Part shown: in pieces, positions 33,104 through 41,229 of the stretch
Position numbering within the stretch: position 1 is the stretch's first letter
Layout of the letters: each line of letters opens with the position of its first letter
Origin: Microbacterium sp. zg-B185
GTDB taxonomy: Bacteria > Actinomycetota > Actinomycetes > Actinomycetales > Microbacteriaceae
Direction: 5' to 3'
Assembly (NCBI RefSeq): GCF_030246885.1
Contig: NZ_CP126739.1
Coordinates: forward strand, 1,116,001-1,180,000
DNA: 64,000 nt
The notes under the pieces: model-generated
The model's database searches: none
What the model was told of the DNA's origin: nothing
Seen by the model: only the letters and a program-made list of their open reading frames with translations
Made by a program: the position numbers and the translations under genes

Positions 33104-33439
33104 ATGGGCAAGTTCACGTACAACGCTCAAACGTCCAAGAACTTCGACGACCGGGTGCTGGCGCACCTTCAGATCACCATCGGAACGAAGCTGCGCCGGG
33201 GGGAAGGGTTCTTCTTCACGTGGAAGGACGACATCAGTGTGGGTGAGGGCCGCAGTTCCGTGTGGATGCATGCGGGGGCGTCGCTGATCTTCAAATTCCA
33301 CGGCAGCCGACAGCCGGACATCAACCTGCATTGGCTGGAAGCTCTCATCTCGACGGCGAACTCTGCACAGGGGCTGCATCTCGTCGGCGAACCCGCCGCA
33401 GCACTGCCGGTACGGCAACAGTCCGTCCTGGTTGGCTGA
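33104..33439 (+). CDS. DUF7882 family protein
   Basis: A 111-residue protein from ATG 33104: MGKFTYNAQTSKNFDDRVLAHLQ, IGTKLRRGEGFFFTWKDDISVGEGRSSVWMH and FKFHGSRQPDINLHWLEALISTAN. This conserved family is widespread in Microbacteriaceae; some databases mislabel it as an ATP-dependent DNA ligase, but no ligase motif is present. Function unknown; the small single-domain size suggests a binding or accessory role. TTGGAGG precedes the start. Confidence 0.85.
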   Translation: MGKFTYNAQTSKNFDDRVLAHLQITIGTKLRRGEGFFFTWKDDISVGEGRSSVWMHAGASLIFKFHGSRQPDINLHWLEALISTANSAQGLHLVGEPAAALPVRQQSVLVG

Positions 33440-33628
33440 CACCGACGTATTCGCGGGTCGTGCGGTTGGGCGGCGTAGAGCAGGCGGCATCCGGCGACCG
33501 CGTTGGCGGCGATGATCGCACGGCGAAGGGGAGTCTGCTGTTCACCACCACGGGAAGCGGCGCCGTTCCCTGTGACCCGGTGGCCGGAGCGTTGGCGCGC
33601 GAGCCCGCGCAAGACCCTCCGGAGACGG

Positions 33629-36145
33629 TCAGAGGGTGTGGTGCACCGGGTGGCGACGCTCCAGCGCCGAGCCTTCTACGTCCACGTTCGGGATGACGCG
33701 GCTCAGCCACTTCGGCAGCCACCAGGCCGATTCGCCGAGCAGGTGCATGAGCGCCGGAATGAGCAGCATTCGCACGAGGAACGCATCGAAGAGAACGCCA
33801 AGGGCCAGGCCCAGACCCATCGATTTGATGATCACCGACTCTGAGGTGATGAAGCCGGAGAAGACCGCGATCATGATCAGCGCTGCCGCGATCACGACCG
33901 TGCGGCCTGCGCGGAATCCCTGCGCGACGGCAAGCCGCGCGGGTGCACCGTGGGCCCATGCCTCCCGCATCCCGGTCGTCAGGAACAGCTGGTAGTCCAT
34001 GGCCAGGCCGAACAGGATGCCCACCAGGATCACCGGCAGGAAGCTCAGGATCGGGCCGGGGTTGTGTACGCCCAACAAGTCACCGAGCCATCCCCACTGG
34101 AAGACGGCCGTGACCGCGCCGTAGGTCGCCAGGAGCGACAGCACGAAACCGGCAGTGGCGATCAGTGGCACAAGCAGCGAGCGGAAGACCATGACCATGA
34201 TCAGGAATGACAGGCCGACCACCACAAGCAGGTAGAGCGGCAGCACATTCGCGAGCGCCTCCGAGATGTCGATGTTGATCGCAGCCTGACCGGCCACGCC
34301 GAGCGTGATCTGATCAGCAATGGGTGGCAGGTCGCGAAGCTCCCGCACGAGTGTTTCCGTCGAGGTGCTGTTCGGACCTTCGGCGGGGACGACCTGGAAC
34401 GCGGCGAGAGTGTTGTCGTCCGAAACGGCGATGGGCGCAACAGCGACGACGTCGTCCATCGCGGCCAGTTGGCGGGCGACCAGCAGCTGATCGTTCAGCA
34501 CCTGATCGTCGTCGAGCCCCTCTGGAAGGGTCGCGGTGACCAGCAAGGGTCCGTTGACTCCGGCGCCGAACGAGTCTTCGGTAAGGGTGAACGCGCGGTA
34601 GGCGGTGGAATCTGCGGACTCGGATCCGCCGTCGGGCAAACCCAGGCGCATCGACATCGCGGGGATCGCAACGACCAGCAGGGCGACCGTCGCGACGATG
34701 ACGGTGAGGATGGCGCGCAGCGTCGACATCGGTGCGCTCGCGCGGTTGCGCGCCCGCAGCGTCGTGGCATCGCTCAGTGCGGTCCCAGCGGCGGCGCGAG
34801 CGCGGGCGCGCTTACTGAGCACGCGACTCTTCGCGAGCCCCAGCAGCGCGGGTGTGAGAGAGATGGCGATCAGCACGGCGACGGCGACGCTGATCGCGCC
34901 GGCCGTTCCCATGAGCCCCAGGAAGGGGATGCCGGTGATGTTGAGCGCGAGCAGCGCAACGATCACCGTCGTCCCGGCGAACACGACGGCGTTGCCGGCG
35001 GTGCCGTTGGCCAGGCCGATGGATTCGACCACGTCAGCGCCCTGCAGCAGCTGCTTGCGGTGTCGATAGAGCACGAACAGCGAGTAGTCGATGCCGACGG
35101 CAAGCCCAAGCATCACCCCCAGAATCGGCGTGACCGAGGCCATCTGCACCACCCCCGAGAAGGCGAGCGTGGCCATGGCGCCGATGGCGACACCGACCAA
35201 GGCCGTGACGATCGGGAACGCCGCCGCCAGCAGCGAGCCGAGTACGACGATCAGGACGACCGCCGCCAGTGCGACGCCGACGACCTCCCCGACACCGAGG
35301 ATCTGCGGCACACCCTGAGAGATGTCGCTGGAGAAGGCGACCTCGACGCCGTCGACCGGCTCGCTCTCGAAATGCTCGATGACCGCGTCCTTGGAGGTCT
35401 GAGCGAGTTCAAGGCGCGGCTCGGTGAACTGCACATTCACGATGGCGGTGGCGCCGTCCTCGGACACCACCCGGATGCCGTCGGCGAACGAGATCAGCTC
35501 GGCACCCTGTTCCAGCGTGGCTTCCTGTCCCTGGATCGTCGCAAGACCGTCGGCGAGGGCCTGCTGCTCGGTCTCTAACTGCGCCCGCTGAGCGTCCAGG
35601 ATCGCCTGCTGCGCGTCCAGCTCGGTGGTCGGCAAGCCCGCCGCCTCAGCCTGTGCACGACCCTGATCCAGCTGCGTCTGCGCGGCATCCAACTGCGCGG
35701 TCCCGGCATCCAGCTGAGCTTGCCCGGCCTCCGCCTGCGCGCGGGCGGCGGCGATCTGTGTGCGGCCGTCCTCGATCTGCTGACGCTGATCTGCCAGCTG
35801 CTGCTGCGTCGCGAACGGGTCGATCACGTCCGCGACGTCGGGCAGGTCGCGTGCGGACTCGGCGAGTGCGGTGATCTCGGCCTGCTGCGCGTCCGAGAAC
35901 GCCGACCCGTCGGTGGTGTGGAAGACGACGGTTCCGGACGCGCCGCTGAAGTCGGGCAGCTGCTCCTCGAGCTCGGCGATCACGTCTCCGGAGGCCGTGC
36001 CCGGGATGTCGAAGCTCGAGCTCAGTCCCTTGAACCCGACGAGGAACCCGCCGACTGCGATCCCGAGGATCACGACCCACGCGATGATGACCGTCCCCGC
36101 ACGGCGTGCCGCGAACGTCCCCAACCGGTGCAACAGCTCGGCCAC
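33629..36145 (-). CDS. MMPL/RND-family membrane transporter
   Basis: An 838-residue exporter from GTG 36145, with GGGAGAG upstream. Typical two-half layout: an N-terminal helix (TVIIAWVVILGIAVGGFLVG), a large extracellular domain, helices 2-6, a second loop and helices 7-12, ending near FDAFLVRMLLIPALMHLLGE. Residues about 110-215 are an Ala/Gln-rich coiled coil (QQQLADQRQQ, AQAEAGQAQLDAGTAQ). It is probably proton-driven and moves lipids or drugs across the membrane. TetR regulator lies divergent 115 bp away, with palindromes between, indicating drug- or lipid-inducible control. Confidence 0.92.
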   Translation of the reverse strand: MAELLHRLGTFAARRAGTVIIAWVVILGIAVGGFLVGFKGLSSSFDIPGTASGDVIAELEEQLPDFSGASGTVVFHTTDGSAFSDAQQAEITALAESARDLPDVADVIDPFATQQQLADQRQQIEDGRTQIAAARAQAEAGQAQLDAGTAQLDAAQTQLDQGRAQAEAAGLPTTELDAQQAILDAQRAQLETEQQALADGLATIQGQEATLEQGAELISFADGIRVVSEDGATAIVNVQFTEPRLELAQTSKDAVIEHFESEPVDGVEVAFSSDISQGVPQILGVGEVVGVALAAVVLIVVLGSLLAAAFPIVTALVGVAIGAMATLAFSGVVQMASVTPILGVMLGLAVGIDYSLFVLYRHRKQLLQGADVVESIGLANGTAGNAVVFAGTTVIVALLALNITGIPFLGLMGTAGAISVAVAVLIAISLTPALLGLAKSRVLSKRARARAAAGTALSDATTLRARNRASAPMSTLRAILTVIVATVALLVVAIPAMSMRLGLPDGGSESADSTAYRAFTLTEDSFGAGVNGPLLVTATLPEGLDDDQVLNDQLLVARQLAAMDDVVAVAPIAVSDDNTLAAFQVVPAEGPNSTSTETLVRELRDLPPIADQITLGVAGQAAINIDISEALANVLPLYLLVVVGLSFLIMVMVFRSLLVPLIATAGFVLSLLATYGAVTAVFQWGWLGDLLGVHNPGPILSFLPVILVGILFGLAMDYQLFLTTGMREAWAHGAPARLAVAQGFRAGRTVVIAAALIMIAVFSGFITSESVIIKSMGLGLALGVLFDAFLVRMLLIPALMHLLGESAWWLPKWLSRVIPNVDVEGSALERRHPVHHTL

Positions 36146-36176
36146 GACTCTCCCTCAGATCGTCGAGGGTGCACCT

Positions 36177-36243
36177 CGATGACGAGGAGCCCCTCGTCAT
36201 CGACAAGCGTGGCTAAGATAACACGCACCGTCTCGTCTTATCC
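36177..36243. promoter_or_regulatory. Two palindromes between MMPL exporter and TetR
   Basis: CGATGACGAGG (36177-36187), loop AGCC, CCTCGTCATCG (36192-36202) is a perfect 11-bp inverted repeat 32 bp before the exporter start. A second, GGCTAAGA (36211-36218) with TCTTATCC (36236-36243), has 7 of 8 pairs and lies just before TetR. Either may be the TetR operator; the first could also form an RNA stem in the exporter leader. Confidence 0.65.
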
Positions 36244-36259
36244 GGAGGGATGCCCCGCG

Positions 36260-36832
36260 ATGGCCCTACCCCGAAGCGGTCCGGTGCGCAGCGAAGCGGC
36301 CCGGCTGGCGATCCTGCGCGCGACCGTGGAACTGCTCTCTGAACGCGGCTACGACCACCTCAGCATCGAGGGCATCGCGACACGCGCCGGGGTGGGCAAG
36401 CAGACGATCTACCGCTGGTGGCCGTCGAAGGGCGCCGTGATCGCGGAGTGTCTGCTCGAGGGGATGCTGCCCACCGAACGTTTGCGTCCGCCGGACACCG
36501 GCGACATCCGTCAGGACCTCACCACCTGGCTCGGACGCGTCTTCGCGCTGCTGGGCAGCGCGGAAGGTGAGGGCATGCTGCGCTCTCTCATCGCCGCCGC
36601 GGCGGAGCACGCCGAAGTGGGTCTCCGGCTGCGTGACAGCCTGTCAGGGTCGGATTCGATCTCGAAACGCCTGATGCGGGCCACCGGCACGGTGCCCAAC
36701 CTCCCTGAAGGTGCGCCCGTGGACGAGGTCGCAGACGCACTCATCGGCGCGGTCATCCTGCGGGCCTTGGCTCGCACCACCGTCGGTCCGCGAGATGTCG
36801 ACCGACTCCTGGACGCGGTGCTCGGTCGCTGA
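36260..36832 (+). CDS. TetR-family transcriptional regulator
   Basis: A 190-residue regulator from ATG 36260 (MALPRSGPVRSEAARLAIL). HTH: YDHLSIEGIATRAGVGKQTIYRWWPSKGAVIAE, a typical TetR HTH with R-W-W-P-S-K; the ligand domain is of the TetR_C_33-like type. Divergent from the MMPL exporter, whose expression it most likely represses via palindromes at 36177-36243. Effector unknown. Confidence 0.92.
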   Translation: MALPRSGPVRSEAARLAILRATVELLSERGYDHLSIEGIATRAGVGKQTIYRWWPSKGAVIAECLLEGMLPTERLRPPDTGDIRQDLTTWLGRVFALLGSAEGEGMLRSLIAAAAEHAEVGLRLRDSLSGSDSISKRLMRATGTVPNLPEGAPVDEVADALIGAVILRALARTTVGPRDVDRLLDAVLGR

Positions 36833-37046
36833 CGACACCCGCAGTCGTTGGCGGCAAGCCCGTGGTCCTGATCGGGACGAGTCCGGTCGCCTTGCCACCG
36901 GAGGACTGGGCGCTGCGACCGTGGCGTCCGCCACCCGAGGGATGCGGTGAGCACCCACCGACCACGCGCGGGTTGGTCTTGGATCATGACTGCTCAAGGA
37001 TGACAACCCCTGGGCGTCGGGCGATGCGCGGAAGAAGGCTCGGCAC

Positions 37047-37250
37047 ATGAGCGATCGAGACGAGACCACACCGGCCCGTGACCGCCTGCCGCCGTTGGAG
37101 CAACGCGATGAGGAGAGGGACCTGGACGAGCAGCACCATCCGGATGCCGGTGCGTCGGCGGTCCGATCCAACGCGTCGCCCGACACTGCGGCGGAACCTG
37201 AAAAGCCCAGGCGTCACGGGGTCGACACACTGCCGCCGACAGGTCGGTGA
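37047..37250 (+). CDS. Small hydrophilic protein, hypothetical
   Basis: A 67-residue frame with a highly charged, probably disordered sequence (MSDRDETTPARDRLPPLEQ, RDEERDLDEQHHPDAGAS). It has no known domain. AAGAAGG precedes the ATG. It lies 74 bp before the small membrane protein gene and might be co-transcribed. Could be spurious; the composition is as expected of a real secreted or cytosolic small protein but cannot be proved. Confidence 0.45.
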   Translation: MSDRDETTPARDRLPPLEQRDEERDLDEQHHPDAGASAVRSNASPDTAAEPEKPRRHGVDTLPPTGR

Positions 37251-37323
37251 GACCCCCAGAGGTTCGACGATCTCCCCCTACCGATGGATGCCGGTTGAGG
37301 GCGCGCTTCGTAGGGTGGCGGGT

Positions 37324-37638
37324 ATGGCAGACGACGAGAGCAAGAGCGGTCAGATGAGCGCCACCGCCTGGGGTGTCGCAATCCCTGTCGGGCTGGCGAT
37401 CGGCGTGGCCATCGGGCTGGTGATGGACAACATCGGCGTCGGTATCGCCATCGGCGTGGGTGTCGGCAGTGCGTTGGCTGTCCCCTACTGGGTCTGGCAA
37501 TCGAGCACGCGGAGGAAGGCTGCCGCCGGCAGTTCGGACACGTCAGGCGGCGCAGCCGGCGCGGTCGGCCATGACCGCACAACCGGGGACTCCGGCGGGG
37601 GAGACGGTTCCGGCGCGGGAGACGGCGGGTCGTTCTGA
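37324..37638 (+). CDS. Small membrane protein with Gly-rich tail
   Basis: A 104-residue protein. After a short polar start (MADDESKSGQMSATAWG) come two hydrophobic spans (VAIPVGLAIGVAIGLVMDNIG; VGIAIGVGVGSALAVPYWVW) with GxxxG spacing, then a long low-complexity tail of Gly, Ser, Asp. The pattern is common in Microbacteriaceae membrane proteins of unknown role. The terminator at 37749-37792 follows it. Confidence 0.6.
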   Translation: MADDESKSGQMSATAWGVAIPVGLAIGVAIGLVMDNIGVGIAIGVGVGSALAVPYWVWQSSTRRKAAAGSSDTSGGAAGAVGHDRTTGDSGGGDGSGAGDGGSF

Positions 37639-37748
37639 CGCCGCGCCCGATCCGCGGTCGGCGGTCGGGCCGACATCACAACGGCCCTCATCGCAGAACC
37701 GACGTAGTGATTCGCCCGCCCAGCGGCGGTCGACGGCAGCCCGACCAC

Positions 37749-37792
37749 CAGAGGCTCGGAACTCGCGCGGAGTGCGGGATTCCGAGCCTCTG
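37749..37792. terminator. Hairpin between convergent genes
   Basis: CAGAGGCTCGGAA (37749-37761) and TTCCGAGCCTCTG (37780-37792) are perfect 13-bp inverted arms around an 18-base loop. It lies after the membrane gene (+) and the azoreductase (-), so it may serve both. Confidence 0.8.
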
Positions 37793-37810
37793 TCGATTGC
37801 GGCGTGGCGC

Positions 37811-38464
37811 TCAGGCCGCAGTCACGCGCGCGGCGGCGATCTCGCGCCCGTGCCTGCGCGCGGACTGCTCCGCGGCATCCTTCAGTTCCTGAGCCGTGTC
37901 GGTGAACGCGTCGAGCATCGGGTTGACCCCCACCAACGTGAACGGCCGCTGGACGACCCGGAGGTCGAGTCCCCAGACGTCCTCCAGCACACGGCGCAAC
38001 CACGCGGTGGAGTGGTCCCAGCCTTCCTTCGGGGTGCCGGGCGCGTAGTTGCCGCCCAGGACGGTGACCAGAGTGGCGGGCTTGCCCCTGAGGGCAGTCC
38101 CGGTCGGGTCGATGCGGGGGTCGGTGTAGGCGAGGTCGAACCAGGTCTTGAAGTGCTGCGAGACGCCGTAGTTGTACAGCGGCACAGCGAACAGCAACGC
38201 GTCGGCGCTGATCAACTCGTCGGCGAAGGTCGTCGCGAGTTCACGGGCAGCGATCTGCCCGGCCGTGCGCTGCCCTTCTTCGGCGAAGCTGCCCGTGACA
38301 GCATCGGCCCAGACGGTGGCAGGAACGGGGTCCTGCGCAAGGTCGCGCCGCGTGACGGTGGAGTCAGGGTGCGCCGTCGTCCACTCCGACTCGACGAGAT
38401 CGGCGAGCGCGCGGCTGGCGGAGGTTGCGGGCAGGATGCTGGCGTCCAAGCGGAACAGAGTCAC
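37811..38464 (-). CDS. azoR: FMN-dependent NADH-azoreductase/quinone reductase
   Basis: A 217-residue flavodoxin-like protein: MTLFRLDASILPATSASRALADLVE (FMN phosphate loop), FAVPLYNYGVSQHFKTWFDLAYTDPRIDPTG and TVLGGNYAPG match AzoR. It reduces quinones and azo dyes with NADH, protecting against electrophiles. Divergent from an HxlR-type regulator with a perfect palindrome between, the arrangement known for quinone-sensing regulation. Confidence 0.9.
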   Translation of the reverse strand: MTLFRLDASILPATSASRALADLVESEWTTAHPDSTVTRRDLAQDPVPATVWADAVTGSFAEEGQRTAGQIAARELATTFADELISADALLFAVPLYNYGVSQHFKTWFDLAYTDPRIDPTGTALRGKPATLVTVLGGNYAPGTPKEGWDHSTAWLRRVLEDVWGLDLRVVQRPFTLVGVNPMLDAFTDTAQELKDAAEQSARRHGREIAAARVTAA

Positions 38465-38481
38465 AGGAGTCCTTTCGATTG

Positions 38482-38494
38482 CGTAGTCACTACG
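38482..38494. promoter_or_regulatory. HxlR operator palindrome
   Basis: CGTAGT-C-ACTACG: perfect 6-bp arms around one base, 17 bp upstream of the azoreductase start and 46 bp before HxlR. HxlR/YodB-type regulators bind palindromes of this kind and leave DNA when a cysteine is alkylated or oxidised. Confidence 0.7.
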
Positions 38495-38540
38495 AATTCC
38501 GCAGTAACCACGGAGAGCGTAGCATGGCTAGAATGGCGGT

Positions 38541-38906
38541 ATGACCGAGACGGAGAGCGCCACCCATGCCTGCGACGGCGCAGTCACCCTGGCGTTCAGC
38601 GTGCTCGGCAAGCGTTGGAACGGCATGATCGTCTCCACCCTCGGGCCCGGACCGGTGTCCTTCGCAGCCTTACGCCGCGCGGTCAGCGGCATCAGCGACA
38701 CGGTGCTCTCGGACCGTCTGTCCGAGCTGGCTCACGCCGGGTTGGTGGCGCGGACGGTCGACTCCGGCCCTCCGCTGGCGGTGTCGTACGCGCTGACGGA
38801 AAGCGGCCGTGGCCTGCTGCCCATTCTCGATCAGCTCGGCGAGTGGGCCTCGGCGAATCTCGGCACCTCAACGACCCACACAGCCTCGGCTGCGTCCGCA
38901 GGCTGA
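38541..38906 (+). CDS. HxlR-family winged-helix regulator
   Basis: A 121-residue protein. Core: CDGAVTLAFSVLGKRWNGMIVSTLGPGPVSFAALRRAVSGISDTVLSDRLSELAHAGLV is a winged-helix HTH of the HxlR type, with a conserved Cys near the N-terminus (THACDGA) that in QorR/YodB homologues senses quinones or oxidants. Likely repressor of itself and the divergent azoreductase. Confidence 0.92.
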   Translation: MTETESATHACDGAVTLAFSVLGKRWNGMIVSTLGPGPVSFAALRRAVSGISDTVLSDRLSELAHAGLVARTVDSGPPLAVSYALTESGRGLLPILDQLGEWASANLGTSTTHTASAASAG

Positions 38907-38946
38907 GCCACCGAGTCCAGAGCTTGCTCCCTCGTCATGGAGGGAG

Positions 38947-38977
38947 TTGACCGTGTCCTGACAACACGGTTTCTACT
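38947..38977 (+). promoter_or_regulatory. MerR-type promoter/operator upstream of carboxylesterase
   Basis: TTGACC (38947-38952), 19 bases, TCTACT (38972-38977). The perfect 7-bp palindrome ACCGTGT-N7-ACACGGT starts inside the -35 hexamer and runs into the long spacer. The 19-bp spacing with an operator between the hexamers is the classic MerR-activated form. The first start codon is 54 bases downstream. Confidence 0.75.
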
Positions 38978-39031
38978 GGGGCGGAAGTCGAGCATCCCTC
39001 GAACCACGACCCGCCAGGAAGCAGCCGAATC

Positions 39032-40903
39032 ATGGACCCGATTCACGGACCAGCGGCCCGCGCCGTCGAGAGGCGCCCACGGTTCCTCCCGTTCCTGGGC
39101 TACGCGCCTGCACTTCTGCTGTTGGCGGCGATCGCGCTGGCCGTGCTCTGGCTCAACCAAAGCCCGTGGTGGGGATGGGCGCTGACACTGACGCTCCTAG
39201 TGCCGATAGGCGTGGGGGCCCGCTGGTGGATGCGGCAACCCGCCGGATTCCAGTTCGGTGCGTGGCTGCTCGCTGCCCTCCTCGTGGGCGGAACGGCCGT
39301 ACTGGCCTACCCGCCGGCTCAGACCCGCGCGGCCGGAGACGGCGATCCGAAACTCACACCACAGGTCTCCACTCAGGAGGGTCCCGTGCAGGGAGTCACC
39401 GATGATGCGCGCACCGTGGAGATCTTCGCGGGCATCCCGTATGCGCGGCCTCCGGTGGGGGAGCGACGGTGGCGCGCACCCGAACCACCCGCGCCGCGCG
39501 AAGAAGTGCTCGTCGCCGACCGATTCTCGGCGGTTCCCGTCCAGGGCACCTCGAGCTTCTCGACGCGGGCACTCGCGCAACTGGTGGATGTGCCGCTGGA
39601 AGGCACCCTGCTCAACCCCTACCCCGTGAGCGAAGACAGTCTCACGCTCAACATCTGGCGGAGCACTGCGCCTGCCGGTGATGATCTTCCCGTGCTTGTG
39701 TACATACCCGGCGGAGGCTTCTCCACGGGGTCCGGCGCGTTGCCTCTGTACGACGGTGCAGCGCTCGCGTCCCGCGGTGACGTGATCACAGTCACCATCA
39801 ATTACCGGCTCGGCGTACTCGGCTTCCTCTCCCATCCCGACCTTGCAGCCGAGTCGGGCTACGACGCGTCGGGGAACTACGGCCTCCTGGACCAGATCGC
39901 GGCACTCGAATGGGTGCGAGAGAACATCGCGGCGTTCGGCGGCGATGCGGAGCGGGTGACGATCGCCGGCGAGTCGGCGGGGGGTCAGAGCGTGTGCATC
40001 CTGGGGGCGACTCCGCTCGCGGATGGCCTGCTCGATGGCATCATCGCCGGCAGCGGTGCATGCATGGGCACGACAGGCGACACCGAGAACGGAGATCAGT
40101 TCGACACCCGAGACGCCGCGGAGGATGTCGGCCGGCGAGTGAGCGAGCGGTTGGGCGACGCGACGATCGCGGAGATGCGTGGGATGCCGGTGGATCGCAT
40201 CCTCGAAGCATCCCGCGCGTTCGCGGCTCATTGGCGCCCTTCCATCGACGGACACGTCCTGCCGAGCTCACCGGCGGAGATCTACGCCTCCGGTCAACAG
40301 CACGACGTGCCGATCCTCGTGGGCAGCAACGCCGACGAAGCGTCGCTCGCGCTCGCCGCCTCGTCCCAGATCGACGTCGACGAGTACCGGGCGACCGCCA
40401 CCGAGGCGTACGGCGATCTGGTGGACAGATTCCTCAGTCTGTACCCCGGCGACACGCCGAAGCAGGCGCTGGAGTCCTCCCTGCAGGCGCAGACCGATCG
40501 GGTCATGACCCGCGCGATGCACCGGTGGGCGCGTCTGCACACACAGTCCGCGGATGCCGACGCCTACGTCTACTTCTTCTCCCACACGCCGCCGGAGGAG
40601 GGGTTGGAGAAGTACGGCGCGTATCACGGTGCGGAAGTGGCATACGCCTACGACAATCTGGGAGTCGACAGCGACGCGGACTACACGGAATCCGACTACC
40701 GGTTGCGCGATCAGATCAGCGGGTTCTGGATGGCCTTCGTGAGCACCGGAGCTCCTGCCGCGGTTGCGCTTGCGCCCTGGCCGGCAGTGCGGACGGCCCC
40801 CGAACAGGTCATGGAGTTCACCGCGGACGGCAGTCAGGTGAAGCCTCGCCCGCGCGCGGACGCGATCGACTTCTGGATGGAATACGCGGGACCGATACCG
40901 TGA
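39032..40903 (+). CDS. Membrane-anchored type B carboxylesterase
   Basis: A 623-residue protein. Residues about 20-115 contain three hydrophobic segments (ending LLAALLVGGTAVLAYPP), so the esterase domain (from about 130) is probably displayed outside the membrane. Catalytic features of the carboxylesterase/cholinesterase family are all present: VDGAR-like start FAGIPYARPPVGERRW, nucleophile GESAGGQS with Ser315, Glu436 in NADEAS, His532 in AYHGAEV. It hydrolyses an ester, substrate unknown. The MerR-type promoter at 38947-38977 should drive it together with the SLC13 remnant, whose GTG overlaps its stop (GTGA). Confidence 0.9.
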   Translation: MDPIHGPAARAVERRPRFLPFLGYAPALLLLAAIALAVLWLNQSPWWGWALTLTLLVPIGVGARWWMRQPAGFQFGAWLLAALLVGGTAVLAYPPAQTRAAGDGDPKLTPQVSTQEGPVQGVTDDARTVEIFAGIPYARPPVGERRWRAPEPPAPREEVLVADRFSAVPVQGTSSFSTRALAQLVDVPLEGTLLNPYPVSEDSLTLNIWRSTAPAGDDLPVLVYIPGGGFSTGSGALPLYDGAALASRGDVITVTINYRLGVLGFLSHPDLAAESGYDASGNYGLLDQIAALEWVRENIAAFGGDAERVTIAGESAGGQSVCILGATPLADGLLDGIIAGSGACMGTTGDTENGDQFDTRDAAEDVGRRVSERLGDATIAEMRGMPVDRILEASRAFAAHWRPSIDGHVLPSSPAEIYASGQQHDVPILVGSNADEASLALAASSQIDVDEYRATATEAYGDLVDRFLSLYPGDTPKQALESSLQAQTDRVMTRAMHRWARLHTQSADADAYVYFFSHTPPEEGLEKYGAYHGAEVAYAYDNLGVDSDADYTESDYRLRDQISGFWMAFVSTGAPAAVALAPWPAVRTAPEQVMEFTADGSQVKPRPRADAIDFWMEYAGPIP

Positions 40904-41204
40904 TCTCACCGATGATCGCCACTTTCGTCGTGCTCGCCCTGGCCGTGGTGGGGTTCGTGACGAACCGTGTTCCGCTCGTGGTCGTCGCCCTGTTCGTGCC
41001 CATGGCGCTGGGGCGACGGGGGTGCTCGATCTCAACGAGGCTCTGCGGGATTTCAGCGACCCGCTCGTTCTGTTCATCGCTTCGCTGTTCGTCCTCAGTG
41101 AGGTTCTGAACGCCGCGGGCATCACCGCGGGGATCGGCCTGCCACTGGCGCTCGTCTTCCTCGCGGTCGCGCTGCTGTACGTCCCACTGATCTGGCCGTT
41201 CTGA
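40900..41204 (+). pseudogene. SLC13-family permease, gutted by internal deletion and frameshift
   Basis: From GTG 40900 the frame reads ISPMIATFVVLALAVVGF, VTNRVPLVVVALFVPMALG, then needs one base restored at about 41010 to continue as VLDLNEALRDFSDPLVLFIASLFVLSEVLNAAGIT. This is the start of SLC13/DASS anion permeases. It then jumps directly to the family's C-terminus, GIGLPLALVFLAVALLYVPLIWPF. Around 1 kb of the usual gene is missing. The intact gene would have followed the esterase with an overlapping start, so the transporter probably once imported the esterase's substrate or product. Confidence 0.82.
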
Positions 41205-41229
41205 GCCCGCATCCGCCGGCGGACCGCGG

